A DNA stretch of 64,000 nucleotides from an uncultured Aquimarina sp. (GCF_947500065.1 NZ_CANMQT010000001.1:1-64000); one strand, 5' to 3'; shown: positions 34,423 through 43,148, counted from the first letter of the stretch. Notes: generated by a model from the sequence alone, not told the origin. Numbers and translations: made by a program.

Positions 34423-35223
34423 TTACCCCAATTCCTTTATAAGTATGTAAATACCCATTACTAAAACGAACCAGCCAAACCCTTTTTCTAGTTTCTTACC
34501 TTCTATAAAATTAGATATATACATTCCTATAAAAATTCCGATAATAGAGATTCCTGTAAATGATATTAGAAAAACCCAATCTATTTCTAGATTTTCTACA
34601 TCTCCTATAAAACCAATCAATGACTTAATCGCAATAATTAATAATGAAGTTGCTACCGCTTTTTTCATAGGTAATCTTGCGAATAAAACCAAGGCTGGGA
34701 TAATTAAAAAACCTCCACCTGCTCCAACAATCCCTGTTAAAGCTCCGACCAAAAAGCCTTCTCCTACTATCAAAGGATAATTATAGTTAACTATCGTTTC
34801 CTTTTCTAGGGATTCTTTTCTATTTTTTATCATAGAAACTGAAGCCATTAACATGATCATTGCAAAAAAAACCATAATCCCAATATTCTTAGTAATCGTA
34901 AATTCCACAATTGAAAAAAGCTCATCAGGTATCGCCGGAACAAAAAACCTTCTAGTAAGATACACCGCAATAAAAGCGGGGATCGAAAAAACAATAGCAG
35001 TTCTAAAGCTAACCAATCCTTTTCTAAAATTTCTAATCGCTCCTACTAATGCAGAAGACCCAACTACAAATAATGAATATGCAGTAGCAGTTACGGGATT
35101 GATATGCATCAAGTATACAAAAATCGGCACTGTCAATATAGAACCTCCACCACCTATTAAACCTAATACAACTCCAATGGTCAATGCTCCAAAATATCCC
35201 AGAACTTCTATTATTTCCATCAA
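34423..35223 (-). CDS. TauE/SafE-family sulfite/organosulfur exporter
   Basis: 266 aa with about eight TM helices and two repeats each opening with a glycine-rich loop (IGGGGSILTVP and VGAGGGFLIIPAL), characteristic of TauE/SafE. In the sulfide-detoxification setting it most likely exports sulfite made from persulfide oxidation. It has its own GTAACATTAGTTAC operator 44 nt before the ATG. The persulfide-dioxygenase operon starts about 125 nt past its stop codon. Confidence 0.87.
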   Translation of the reverse strand: MMEIIEVLGYFGALTIGVVLGLIGGGGSILTVPIFVYLMHINPVTATAYSLFVVGSSALVGAIRNFRKGLVSFRTAIVFSIPAFIAVYLTRRFFVPAIPDELFSIVEFTITKNIGIMVFFAMIMLMASVSMIKNRKESLEKETIVNYNYPLIVGEGFLVGALTGIVGAGGGFLIIPALVLFARLPMKKAVATSLLIIAIKSLIGFIGDVENLEIDWVFLISFTGISIIGIFIGMYISNFIEGKKLEKGFGWFVLVMGIYILIKELG

Positions 35224-35236
35224 TTATTTTTTTTGA

Positions 35237-35280
35237 CAAAAATAACGTCAGAATTATGTGATCACAGTAACATTAGTTAC
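35237..35280 (-). promoter_or_regulatory. sulfur-type Crp/Fnr operator and -7 box, TauE
   Basis: GTAACATTAGTTAC (35267-35280) with TATTTTTG (35237-35244), a full TAnnTTTG, at 33 bp. This is the clearest promoter of the sulfur set. Confidence 0.72.
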
Positions 35281-35287
35281 ATAGGCT

Positions 35288-35920
35288 TTAGAGACTTATA
35301 ACTGTAATATTATTTCGATTCAGTTTTATCTTGCCTTCTACCTCTAATTTTTTCAATAATCTTGATATTACTACTCGCGAAGTATGTAAATCATACGCAA
35401 TTTCCTGATGTGTATTATGAACTATAGTATCGTTATTGACTTTGGTTTTGTCCTTCAGATATTTTAGCAATCGTTCGTCCATATTAAGAAAAGCAATGCT
35501 ATCAATAGTTTCTATAGCTTCCATCAATCTTTTATGATAACTTTCGAAAACAAAATTCCTCCAGGATTTATACTTTGCTGTCCATTCTTCCATTTTTTCC
35601 ACCGGAATCATAATAAGCGTAGCATCTGTTTCTGCAATTGCTTTGATTTCGCTTTTATGATGACCGATACAACAAGATAAGGTCATCGCACAGGTATCTC
35701 CTTTCTCTAAAAAGTAAAGTAATAACTCATCTCCTTCCTGATCTTCTCTCAATATTCTAATCGCTCCATTTATAATTAAAGGCATGGATTTAATATAACT
35801 TCCTGGTCGTATGAGTTCCATTCCTTCTGGAATCTCTTTAAAAGTTGCTACACTATTGATTTCTTCTAATAGTTCATTTTCAAAAAGATGCCCATAATTA
35901 TTCTTAAGTTCTTGAATCAT
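35288..35920 (-). CDS. Crp/Fnr-family transcriptional regulator of the usp-cls-patatin operon
   Basis: 210 aa, paralogous to the regulator at 31744. The effector barrel includes IPEGMELIRPGSYIKSMPLIINGA. The segment GDTCAMTLSCCIGHHKSE has three cysteines and two histidines that could sense redox state or bind a metal. Recognition helix THQEIAYDLHTSRVVISRLLKKLE. Its ATG overlaps the patatin stop (TAATG). The operon starts with a usp gene whose promoter has an FNR-like box, so this protein may regulate itself and the wider usp set. Confidence 0.85.
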   Translation of the reverse strand: MIQELKNNYGHLFENELLEEINSVATFKEIPEGMELIRPGSYIKSMPLIINGAIRILREDQEGDELLLYFLEKGDTCAMTLSCCIGHHKSEIKAIAETDATLIMIPVEKMEEWTAKYKSWRNFVFESYHKRLMEAIETIDSIAFLNMDERLLKYLKDKTKVNNDTIVHNTHQEIAYDLHTSRVVISRLLKKLEVEGKIKLNRNNITVISL

Positions 35921-36723
35921 TATTGTAATTGTTGTTTTTGATTCTCAAAATATAATGCCAGTTGTTGTTTTGCTTCTTCATATCCTAAATCAAACATTTT
36001 ATCCACATTACCACCACTAAAAACTCCATAATTTGCCAATTTTTTTGGCTGAATTACAAGATCACAGTTTTTAAATTTTATTTCAGAATTTGACATCTCC
36101 TTTAAGTAATATGCACGCTGCATCACACTGTAGGAGTTTTTAAAATCTGTGATTTTAGGTTGTTTTATGGGTGTAACATCAATACCTATGATAATATCAC
36201 AATCTTTCTGTATCGGTGCAATAGGAAAGTTATCTAAGATCCAACCATCAGAATATAATTGATCTCCAATTTTTATTGGAGAAAATACTCCAGGAAAAGC
36301 CGCTGAAGCCAATATAGGTTTAATTAATTCTCCCTTATCAAAAACGGTAACTGTACCTTCTACCAGATTGGTAGCGGTTACAAATAGTTTTTTATCCAGG
36401 CTTTCGAAAGAATTCTGTGGTAAGTACTTAATAAGATCATCATAGAATTTTTCTGAATCCAAAAATCCTGCTTTTTTCCTAGTAAATCTATTGAACTTAA
36501 ACAAAGGAGTATTGCTAAAAAAACCTTTCATTTTCTCTATAGAATTTCCCGCAGCGTAAAATGATCCTACAATTGCTCCCGCACTTGTACCTGAAATAAC
36601 ATTGGGAATTAACCCTGATTCTTCTATTGCTTTTATCGCTCCGACATGGGCAACTCCCTTAAATCCTCCACCAGAGAGTACCAGTCCAACATTTTTTGAT
36701 GTCTCCATTTCTTTGTGTTTCAT
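35920..36723 (-). CDS. patatin-like phospholipase
   Basis: 267 aa. The oxyanion loop GGGFKGVAHVGAIKA, nucleophile elbow ISGTSAGAIVGS and catalytic Asp in LYSDGWILDNFP are all present, so the Ser-Asp dyad is intact. It acts on acyl esters of membrane lipids in the cytoplasm or at the inner leaflet. It sits between cardiolipin synthase (ATGA overlap) and the Crp/Fnr gene (TAATG overlap), implying a joint role in remodelling phospholipids under stress. Confidence 0.9.
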   Translation of the reverse strand: MKHKEMETSKNVGLVLSGGGFKGVAHVGAIKAIEESGLIPNVISGTSAGAIVGSFYAAGNSIEKMKGFFSNTPLFKFNRFTRKKAGFLDSEKFYDDLIKYLPQNSFESLDKKLFVTATNLVEGTVTVFDKGELIKPILASAAFPGVFSPIKIGDQLYSDGWILDNFPIAPIQKDCDIIIGIDVTPIKQPKITDFKNSYSVMQRAYYLKEMSNSEIKFKNCDLVIQPKKLANYGVFSGGNVDKMFDLGYEEAKQQLALYFENQKQQLQ

Positions 36724-38141
36724 AGAATCGGGCTAAAAACTTTAGCCATCCCTTCTTTCAGTTTCTCTATCCAAGATCTATTTACAAAAGTAGCATAGTT
36801 TAACTGAACACTTTGTTTACAATCACTTAAAAAATCATTCTTTAATTCAATTGCAAAAGTATCATCATATATGATCACATTTACTTCATAATTCTGTTCA
36901 AAACTTCTGATATCAAGATTCGTAGTACCTACGGAAGAAACGGTATCATCAACAACAATCGTTTTACTATGTAAAAAACCATCAGAAAATAAATAGATTT
37001 TAACACCAGCCTCCATCAATCCTTCAAAATAAGATCGCACACACCAACGAACAATTGTACTATCAGATATATCCGAAAGTAACAACCTTACCTCCACACC
37101 ACTTAAGGCTGCAACTTTTAAAGCTTCCAGAATAGCTTCTCCAGGAATGATATATGGATTCGCGATATAGATATAATCCTTAGCTTCATTTATCAATGAA
37201 AAATATAACTGTTGCGTGGCAGAAAAATCTTCATCCGGACCACTATGCACTGTTTGAGCAGTCATAGTTCCCATTTTTTTATAGGTCGTAAAATATAATG
37301 GACTTAAAATATTTTCCTTATTACTTACCAGATACCAATCCATGACAAAAATCGCCTGTAAACTATGTACAACAGGTCCTTCTAATTGCAAATGCATATC
37401 ATGCCAAATTCCTAAGGTAGGATCACCGGTCACATATTTATCAGAAATATTAATCCCACCAGTAAAAGCAATTTTATTATCTATTACGATGATTTTTCGA
37501 TGGTTTCTGTAATTAATCGAAGATAAAAACTTACCGAATCGAACAGGTAAAAAACTATAAATCTCTACTCCTGCTTTCCGAAGTTTTTTAATATACTTTT
37601 TGCTTAGAGACTTGCTCCCGATTCCATCATAAAGGATACGTATCTGAACTCCCTCTTTTATTTTTTGTGCAAAAAGTTCGAAAAGTCCTTCTGCTAATTC
37701 TCCATCTTCAAAAATATAATATTGTAAATGAATAAAGTCTGTCGCTTTCTGTAGGCTTTCGAATATTGCCTGAAACGTAGCGTTTCCATTTTTAAGAAGT
37801 TTCAGCTTATTTCCTGCACTAGGCGCAAAACCGCAGTTTCTGATAATGAGTCTGATTAATTTTTGATGCTCTTGGTATTCCTCCTCCGTTACAGCATCAT
37901 AATGGCTTTCTGCTTTTTTTAAATAGGTACTAATGTCATCAGTTCTTTTAAGTTTAAACAGCTTATTTTTTCTTCGGTTTCGACCTAACAACAGATAAAA
38001 CAACATTCCACCAACAGGAATTGTAAAAATAGCCAGCATCCAAGCCAAGGTTTTGGTTGGACGCATTCCATATACCAGGAGTTTAATGACAATTATAGTT
38101 CCAGTCAAAAAGTATAGGATAAGAAAAGTAGCATATACCAT
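36720..38141 (-). CDS. cls: cardiolipin synthase (phospholipase D family)
   Basis: 473 aa. Two N-terminal TM helices are followed by two HKD motifs, HRKIIVIDNKIAFTGG (about residue 215) and HSKTIVVDDTVSSVGTTN (about residue 395), the normal ClsA layout and length. It condenses phosphatidylglycerol to cardiolipin at the inner membrane. It starts 22 nt after the usp gene and overlaps patatin by 4 nt. Expression from the usp promoter would tie cardiolipin content to the redox regulon. Confidence 0.92.
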   Translation of the reverse strand: MVYATFLILYFLTGTIIVIKLLVYGMRPTKTLAWMLAIFTIPVGGMLFYLLLGRNRRKNKLFKLKRTDDISTYLKKAESHYDAVTEEEYQEHQKLIRLIIRNCGFAPSAGNKLKLLKNGNATFQAIFESLQKATDFIHLQYYIFEDGELAEGLFELFAQKIKEGVQIRILYDGIGSKSLSKKYIKKLRKAGVEIYSFLPVRFGKFLSSINYRNHRKIIVIDNKIAFTGGINISDKYVTGDPTLGIWHDMHLQLEGPVVHSLQAIFVMDWYLVSNKENILSPLYFTTYKKMGTMTAQTVHSGPDEDFSATQQLYFSLINEAKDYIYIANPYIIPGEAILEALKVAALSGVEVRLLLSDISDSTIVRWCVRSYFEGLMEAGVKIYLFSDGFLHSKTIVVDDTVSSVGTTNLDIRSFEQNYEVNVIIYDDTFAIELKNDFLSDCKQSVQLNYATFVNRSWIEKLKEGMAKVFSPIL

Positions 38142-38163
38142 CTCCTAGTAATTTTCTATTACA

Positions 38164-39000
38164 TCAATTATGCATAATAAGTAAGGGAACTCTGGTACCG
38201 TAACTTATTTTGGAAGTCTCAGAACCACTAAAGAATCGCTCCAGAAATGTTTCTCTTTGGATAAACATCGCATTCATATCGACATCCATAATTTGCACGA
38301 AACTATTGATGGCAAGAGCTGTAGGAACATTGGTAATAGAATGAAAGGTATGATTGATGTCTTTAAAAAAATCTTTTAGATGTTTCTTATCATCAAATTC
38401 TGCTATCGTAACTGTTTCGTCTTCTTTTATCTTTAGAATCCTTAAAGAGGCTTTAAATTTGATCAATGTATCTACTAAGGGTTCAATATTTTCTGTAGTG
38501 AAGTGGTCATTATAATCAATGGTATACAATATTGTTTTTAGCCCCTCAAAAACATATCCTTGAGGAATCACGAGTACCGGACAATCGATCTTACGAATTA
38601 CATTAAGTGTATTACTCCCGAAAACGACTTCTCTGGCACCTGTCGCTCCATTAGTACCCATAACGATGAGATCAATATTTTTTGATTTTACAGCCTGTTT
38701 GATCGCATCCGTAAAAATATCATAATCTGTAAGTGCATGAAACGTATAATTCTCGTGTAGAATTCCGTTTTTTAGTTCTGTTATCAATGTATTGAGTTGT
38801 TCCTTAGATCCTTTTAAGACGGATTGATGAATAGAAGTATTGGCGGGAGCAGTCATGAGATCATCCGTCATATAGTTAGAAGCTTTTTGCACATTCAGCA
38901 CATAAAACGTACAGAGCTCGTTTTTGAAAAACTCGAGTGCATAATCAATGGCATTTTTTGCATTTTCTGAAAAGTCAGTAGGAAGCAGGATATTTCTCAT
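38164..39000 (-). CDS. universal stress protein heading the cls-patatin-crp operon
   Basis: 278 aa from ATG 39000 (MRNILLPTDFSENAKNAIDYA). The track start at 39021 lies within the predicted -7 box and is rejected. Domain 1 has the loop GTNGATGAREVVFGSNT, with Asn for Lys; domain 2 (TILYTIDYNDHFTTENI) lacks it. It is most like tandem members 1 and 6. First gene of a four-gene operon with tight or overlapping spacings. Confidence 0.9.
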   Translation of the reverse strand: MRNILLPTDFSENAKNAIDYALEFFKNELCTFYVLNVQKASNYMTDDLMTAPANTSIHQSVLKGSKEQLNTLITELKNGILHENYTFHALTDYDIFTDAIKQAVKSKNIDLIVMGTNGATGAREVVFGSNTLNVIRKIDCPVLVIPQGYVFEGLKTILYTIDYNDHFTTENIEPLVDTLIKFKASLRILKIKEDETVTIAEFDDKKHLKDFFKDINHTFHSITNVPTALAINSFVQIMDVDMNAMFIQRETFLERFFSGSETSKISYGTRVPLLIMHN

Positions 39001-39020
39001 TGTCTGATGATTTAATATCA

Positions 39021-39063
39021 TAAAAGTACTGCTGCTTCTGCGGAGGAACTATGATATTTGTCA
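39021..39063 (-). promoter_or_regulatory. FNR-like box and -7 element, usp-cls-patatin-crp operon
   Basis: TGATATTTGTCA (39052-39063) with TACTTTTA on the minus strand (39021-39028) at 33 bp. The next 350 bp (to 39416) hold no gene or element I can support. Confidence 0.72.
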
Positions 39064-39416
39064 GCTTGGTTTGTGAATGTGGGTGAGAAGCATGGTTGAT
39101 GATTAGTGAATTATGATTCGAACCGATAAGTCATACCAGAACTACTTACAATATTCAAGTATATTCAACCGATGATAAGAATGTCCTTTTTGTACCGGTT
39201 AGATTTGCAAAAAAACTTGTAAATGGCATAAATAAATATCAAAAAAAGTAGATCTATTTTATTATAATGAGGAAATACATAGGTTTTGGAATGATCCTAA
39301 CTATTGGAAAAGAGTTCAATAATTTCTTTTAGAATAATCATTTAGTAGTACTTCTTACACATGTTTTTAAGGCTAGATATAACAAAAAACGATAAATGAT
39401 ACATACAAGACACTTT

Positions 39417-39524
39417 ATTAATTCTTAATTATATTTGAAAGACTAACTACACGTAAAAAGATAAATTCTCTGAAAAAATTTTTATCTAAAAAGTTAGATA
39501 GTTAAAATATAATTAAGAATTAAT
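39417..39524. repeat. perfect 19-bp inverted repeat ending on the AraC start codon
   Basis: Arms TTAATTCTTAATTATATTT (39418-39436) and its exact complement (39505-39523), extendable by one A-T pair. The right arm includes the first A of the ATG. The 68-nt interior has further matching blocks (GACTAACT / AGTTAGATAG, AGATAAA / TTTATCT), so the transcript could fold into one long hairpin covering the start codon. It could be a small MITE-like element or a regulatory leader. Confidence 0.7.
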
Positions 39525-40632
39525 GATAGACACATCTTTAGATTCAACAAATTTCTATTTTTTAATTGCTATTTTTCAAGGAATAGTACTGTCGTGTATT
39601 ATAATATTTCGCTCGAGAGATAGCAAGCCAAATCTATTTTTTGGCTTACTTGTATTTTTGTTCTCACTTTCACTTTTACATTTAATTTTAGAAGAATCTA
39701 TTCATGCTTTCAACTCAAAATTTCCGATTCCCATGGAGTTTAGCCTGGCATATGGCCCTTTGGCTTATTTTCATGTAAAGTATATTAAAAATCCTTTAAG
39801 AACATTTAGTTGGAAGGATGTACTTCATTTTTTGCCCTCTTTGCTTTTAGACGTTATTTTTTTTTTGCTGCTTTTTACCTATGTTAGATTCAATCTGGAT
39901 TGGGCAAATGAAAATATCACTTTGATTCAAACGATTGCTCTAGTGTTGGGATTATTTGGGATCGTACAATTGGCAACCTACACCTACTTAATTTATCGTG
40001 AATCAGTAAACATGAAGCCTGTATTACCAGGATTTGAAAAGGTAAAAACATGGCTTAGACATCTAATTTTATCCTGGTGTTTACTTGTTGGCTTTTTATT
40101 GCTAGCTATTCCTATTGCATTATTTTTTATAAAAAAATTGGATACTAATTCTTTGTATTTCTACAAGCCACTTGGAGTTATTTTGGGACTCTTCATTTAC
40201 ATTTTAGGATATTTATATTTATTAAAATATCTTAAGGTTATTAAAAACTATAAAGATCGAGTAAGAAGAATTCATTTTTCTAAAAATGAATTTAATGAAA
40301 AGAAAGAAGAGTTACTTCATGCATTAACCAAAAATCAGCTTTATAAAGATTCTGAACTTACAATACTTAAACTGGCAAAACACCTTGACTGGCCTGTTAA
40401 TAATCTCTCAAGAATCATTAATGACACACTTCATACAAATTTTACAGATCTTATAAATAGCTACAGAGTGGAAGCGTTTAAGCAAAAGCTAATTGAGAGT
40501 GATAGTGATAAATACTCGATTTTGGGTTTAAGTGAAGAGGCAGGCTTTAATTCTAAGACTTCTTTTTATAGAATTTTTAAAAAAGAAACCGGAATGACCC
40601 CTTCAGATTATGTAAAGTCTTTACCTAAATAG
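39523..40632 (+). CDS. membrane AraC-family transcriptional regulator
   Basis: 369 aa. Seven hydrophobic helices fill the first 245 residues (SLLHLILEE, LAYGPLAYFHVKYI, LLLDVIFFLLLF and so on). A C-terminal AraC-type DNA-binding domain follows (LTILKLAKHLDWPVNNLSRIIN and LGLSEEAGFNSKTSFYRIFKKETGMTPSDY). This architecture is common in Bacteroidota, sensing an unknown membrane or lipid signal. The start codon lies in the right arm of a perfect inverted repeat, so translation may be controlled by that hairpin. The genes that follow on the same strand are possible targets. Confidence 0.85.
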   Translation: MIDTSLDSTNFYFLIAIFQGIVLSCIIIFRSRDSKPNLFFGLLVFLFSLSLLHLILEESIHAFNSKFPIPMEFSLAYGPLAYFHVKYIKNPLRTFSWKDVLHFLPSLLLDVIFFLLLFTYVRFNLDWANENITLIQTIALVLGLFGIVQLATYTYLIYRESVNMKPVLPGFEKVKTWLRHLILSWCLLVGFLLLAIPIALFFIKKLDTNSLYFYKPLGVILGLFIYILGYLYLLKYLKVIKNYKDRVRRIHFSKNEFNEKKEELLHALTKNQLYKDSELTILKLAKHLDWPVNNLSRIINDTLHTNFTDLINSYRVEAFKQKLIESDSDKYSILGLSEEAGFNSKTSFYRIFKKETGMTPSDYVKSLPK

Positions 40633-40839
40633 TTCCAAATGACGATTTGAAACTAACTTAATTATGTTATCTATTCTTTGATAATGATATTTGAAAAATC
40701 CTTAGACGGAATACAGAAGTTATAATTGGGATAAACAAAAATTAAAGTATTAGTCTTATTTTAAAATGCTTAAGTGCTTTAAAATTAAAAATGGTTACAA
40801 AGTATTAAGGACTCCTACTATAAGTAAAAAAGAGTGTTG

Positions 40840-41703
40840 ATGATAAAATTAGAAAAAAGCGTTTGGTTATATATTGGTTTAGTATTTCTATTCACATATA
40901 CTTTCCAGATTATTACTATTGTAAATGGTGGAGATGATTTTACTCTATCACGTCTTTTTATTGGACTGACTATGTTCTTTCCAGGAATTGGAGCCATTAT
41001 CTATTTAACAAAAACTAAACAAGGATTTAAGTATATCAATTGGAATATTGGAAAATTCAAATTTATTGCCTTAAGCGTATTACTTCCATCTTTAATTACA
41101 TTTTTTGGAATTATTATATTTGAAAATATAGGGTTAGCCTCAAACAACGTTTTTCTAATTGATGACAGTCAAGTTCATAGTATTGAAATCTTTCTTATAT
41201 TGGATACAGACGAACAAAGTATTCCATTTTTCTTTCTTAATTTTTTAATCACCGGAATTGGTTCTTCATTAATCACTGGTTTTTTAACCATAGGTGAAGA
41301 AATAGGATGGAGAGGATTTCTTCAAAAAAAATTATTAGAGAAAAATAGTGTGTTTAAATCGCTTACATTCTTGGGGATTCTCTGGGGATTTTGGCATTTT
41401 CCTATAATTATTAATGGATTTAATTATCCTGAACATCCTATATTAGGAGCTTTTTTGATTTTTCCATTAACAACTGTTTTTATTTCATATTTCTTTGGCT
41501 GGTTGAGTATCAATTCAAAAAGTGTCTGGCCGGCTGTAATTGCACATGGCAGTCTAAATTCAGTAATGATTTTCTTGTTTGAAATGGATTTTGGTGATCA
41601 AAAACTTAAAGGCAATATTGCAATATTGGGGTTATGGATAATTATAGGTATGATATCCTTTTACCTAATAGCCTCTAAAAAAACATCAAAAAATGAAATA
41701 TAA
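40840..41703 (+). CDS. CPBP-family intramembrane metalloprotease
   Basis: 287 aa from ATG 40840 (the track used GTG two codons earlier). About eight TM helices and the three CPBP motifs: EEIGWRGFLQ (EExxxR), WGFWHFPI (FxxxH) and HGSLNS (HxxxN/B). Bacterial relatives process membrane proteins or act in bacteriocin maturation and self-immunity. It overlaps the next gene by 11 nt, so the two are translationally coupled. Confidence 0.87.
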   Translation: MIKLEKSVWLYIGLVFLFTYTFQIITIVNGGDDFTLSRLFIGLTMFFPGIGAIIYLTKTKQGFKYINWNIGKFKFIALSVLLPSLITFFGIIIFENIGLASNNVFLIDDSQVHSIEIFLILDTDEQSIPFFFLNFLITGIGSSLITGFLTIGEEIGWRGFLQKKLLEKNSVFKSLTFLGILWGFWHFPIIINGFNYPEHPILGAFLIFPLTTVFISYFFGWLSINSKSVWPAVIAHGSLNSVMIFLFEMDFGDQKLKGNIAILGLWIIIGMISFYLIASKKTSKNEI

Positions 41704-42448
41704 AGTTTATATATTCCTAATGACTATTTTACTTGTTTTTTGTGAAGTAAAAAGTCAAAATCGAATACAAATTAATATCCCAACTGCTGATTTTGAAACA
41801 GAATATGTCTGGAGAACCATTCAAGATATTAACTTCTTTGAAGACAATAATTATCAAATAAGCCTTCCAAAAGATCCATTAATCGAAGACTTAAAGATTA
41901 AAGCTAAAAAGGAAAAGCTAACAAATGAAGATTACAATAAATTAAAAACATTTATACGAGATAGTGTTTACGATGTCACTGACTATCAAAAAGGGTATGA
42001 AAAAATTAAAAACCAACTACCCCTAATTAATAATCTAGTGAATGAAATAAGTGAGTTAGATTATAAATGGAATTTTAAAGAATTTAGTGTTTATAATATA
42101 AATCTTACGCTTTATGGCCCAGGTGGTAGGTATGATTCTGATGAAGGTTCAATATTAATTTTTACTACATCCAAAGGGCAGTTTAAAAGTTATGACAATC
42201 CTGCAAATACAATTATTCATGAAATAATACATATCGGAATTGAATCGGCTATAATTAATAAATTTCAAGTTCCTCATCCTTTAAAAGAAAGAATAGTTGA
42301 CACATTTGTATTGTTAAATTTCAAAGATGATTTACCAAATTATCGGATACAAAACATGGGAGAGTATAGAACAGATACTTATATTAAAACTAAAGCAGAT
42401 TTAAAAAGTTTATATAGTATTGTCAAAAAAATAATGAAGTCTAAATGA
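41693..42448 (+). CDS. secreted HExxH-containing protein, putative metallopeptidase
   Basis: 251 aa with a signal peptide (ends EVKSQ). The core contains NTIIHEIIHIGIE, an HExxH zinc-binding motif, and downstream HPLKERIVDTFV, where a Glu/Asp could be the third ligand. I do not recognise the family. Coupled to the CPBP protease upstream by an 11-nt overlap. A periplasmic peptidase or an inactive relative are both possible. Confidence 0.6.
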   Translation: MKYKVYIFLMTILLVFCEVKSQNRIQINIPTADFETEYVWRTIQDINFFEDNNYQISLPKDPLIEDLKIKAKKEKLTNEDYNKLKTFIRDSVYDVTDYQKGYEKIKNQLPLINNLVNEISELDYKWNFKEFSVYNINLTLYGPGGRYDSDEGSILIFTTSKGQFKSYDNPANTIIHEIIHIGIESAIINKFQVPHPLKERIVDTFVLLNFKDDLPNYRIQNMGEYRTDTYIKTKADLKSLYSIVKKIMKSK

Positions 42449-42469
42449 CAAGTAAAATTATATAATACA

Positions 42470-42630
42470 ATGAAAAACTATTGTTCTCTATTCATTTTAT
42501 CGTTATTATATTCTCAGTTAATGCACAAGATTTAACTAAAAAAGAAATCAATGAGATAACCAATAAAATACCTAAACTTATTTTGGAGAACTATGTATTG
42601 AGTGAAAAGAAGGTAGAAATTACCAGATAG
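42470..42630 (+). pseudogene. remnant of a secreted S41-peptidase-like gene
   Basis: ATG 42470 opens MKNYCSLFILSLLYS, then the frame shifts. The neighbouring frame continues VNAQDLTKKEINEITNKIP followed by KLILENYVLSEKKVEITR and a stop. The pattern of a signal peptide followed by 'LENYV.SEK' resembles the N-terminal helical domain of S41 peptidases. Only about 50 residues remain and a REP-like hairpin follows at once, so it is a decayed 5' fragment. Confidence 0.5.
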
Positions 42631-42656
42631 CGCGGATTTAAGGTTGTAATCCGTGC
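42631..42656. repeat. REP-like hairpin, family B copy 1
   Basis: CGCGGATT / AATCCGTG stem with a 9-nt loop (TAAGGTTGT). A second copy (50447-50473) has the same flanks, including the following GCGATA, and both abut truncated reading frames. Confidence 0.65.
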
Positions 42657-42676
42657 GATAATCAGTAAAACAAAGA

Positions 42677-42704
42677 CTGAACTCTTTTTACATATAGAGT
42701 TCAG
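42677..42704. terminator. duplicated terminator-like hairpin, copy 1
   Basis: CTGAACTCT / AGAGTTCAG stem in about 75 bp shared with the DNA downstream of the CocE-family gene (50491-50520) and its partial copy (47679-47706). Here it has no obvious gene to terminate, so it is a displaced copy. Confidence 0.6.
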
Positions 42705-42738
42705 CCTCTTTGTAAGTAGAAACAATCAGTTTACCCCC

Positions 42739-42824
42739 GCTCTTCGAAGTTTGCAACTTCGATGTGTTAAGGCTTATTAGTAATAGTATTTTATATTTAT
42801 CTAATAAGATCAATAAAGCTAAAA
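42739..42824. repeat. 86-bp duplicated segment with REP-like hairpin A, copy 1
   Basis: Starts GCTCTTCGAAGTTTGCAACT; the hairpin arms TCGAAGTT / AACTTCGA are at 42744-42762. The segment runs through ATTTTATATTTATCTAATAA to AAAGCTAAAA. It is nearly identical to 46848-46931. Confidence 0.75.
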
Positions 42825-43075
42825 ATTTGATAACAATCTTAATCATATTAATTTTACTAGGAATTGTAATTGTCTGGTTTATTTGGTATCTAAACAAGAA
42901 CCGATGTCCTAAATGCAAAGCAAGTTTTTTCTACTATAATTTAACAGAAACAAAAATACTAGGTTATGATCCAGACTATAAATTTGTAAGGATTGACCAA
43001 CAAACTTACAATTGTTTAAAATGTAAACATCGCTGGAAAGAAATAACGAGGTATGATGAGAAGGATGGTTATTAG
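42764..43075 (+). CDS. TM plus zinc-ribbon small protein
   Basis: 103 aa by the track, starting at a GTG inside the duplicated segment. The first 20 residues are therefore encoded by repeat DNA and may not be native. The core is one TM helix (LITILIILILLGIVIVWFIW) followed by a zinc ribbon with two Cys pairs (CPKCKASFFY and CLKCKHRW). Unknown function; such orphan membrane zinc ribbons are common in immunity-like gene arrays. A hairpin AAAGGAT/ATCCTTT follows the stop, then cassette repeat a. Confidence 0.55.
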   Translation: MLRLISNSILYLSNKINKAKNLITILIILILLGIVIVWFIWYLNKNRCPKCKASFFYYNLTETKILGYDPDYKFVRIDQQTYNCLKCKHRWKEITRYDEKDGY

Positions 43076-43127
43076 GATAAAAAAAAGGATGATATCCTTT
43101 AAGGGAACAAAACACACTATAGATAAT

Positions 43128-43148
43128 TAAAAGTTCAAATAAAAGATG
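43128..43148 (+). repeat. cassette repeat a
   Basis: AAAGTTCAAATAAAAGATG; its ATG is the start codon of the next gene. First of ten copies; has one extra A and lacks the C of the CGATG end. Confidence 0.7.

Noticed and set aside
39001-39021. Track start of the Usp protein at 38164
   Set aside because: The extra codons fall in the -7 box; every sibling starts at M-(K/R)-x-ILxPTDF.
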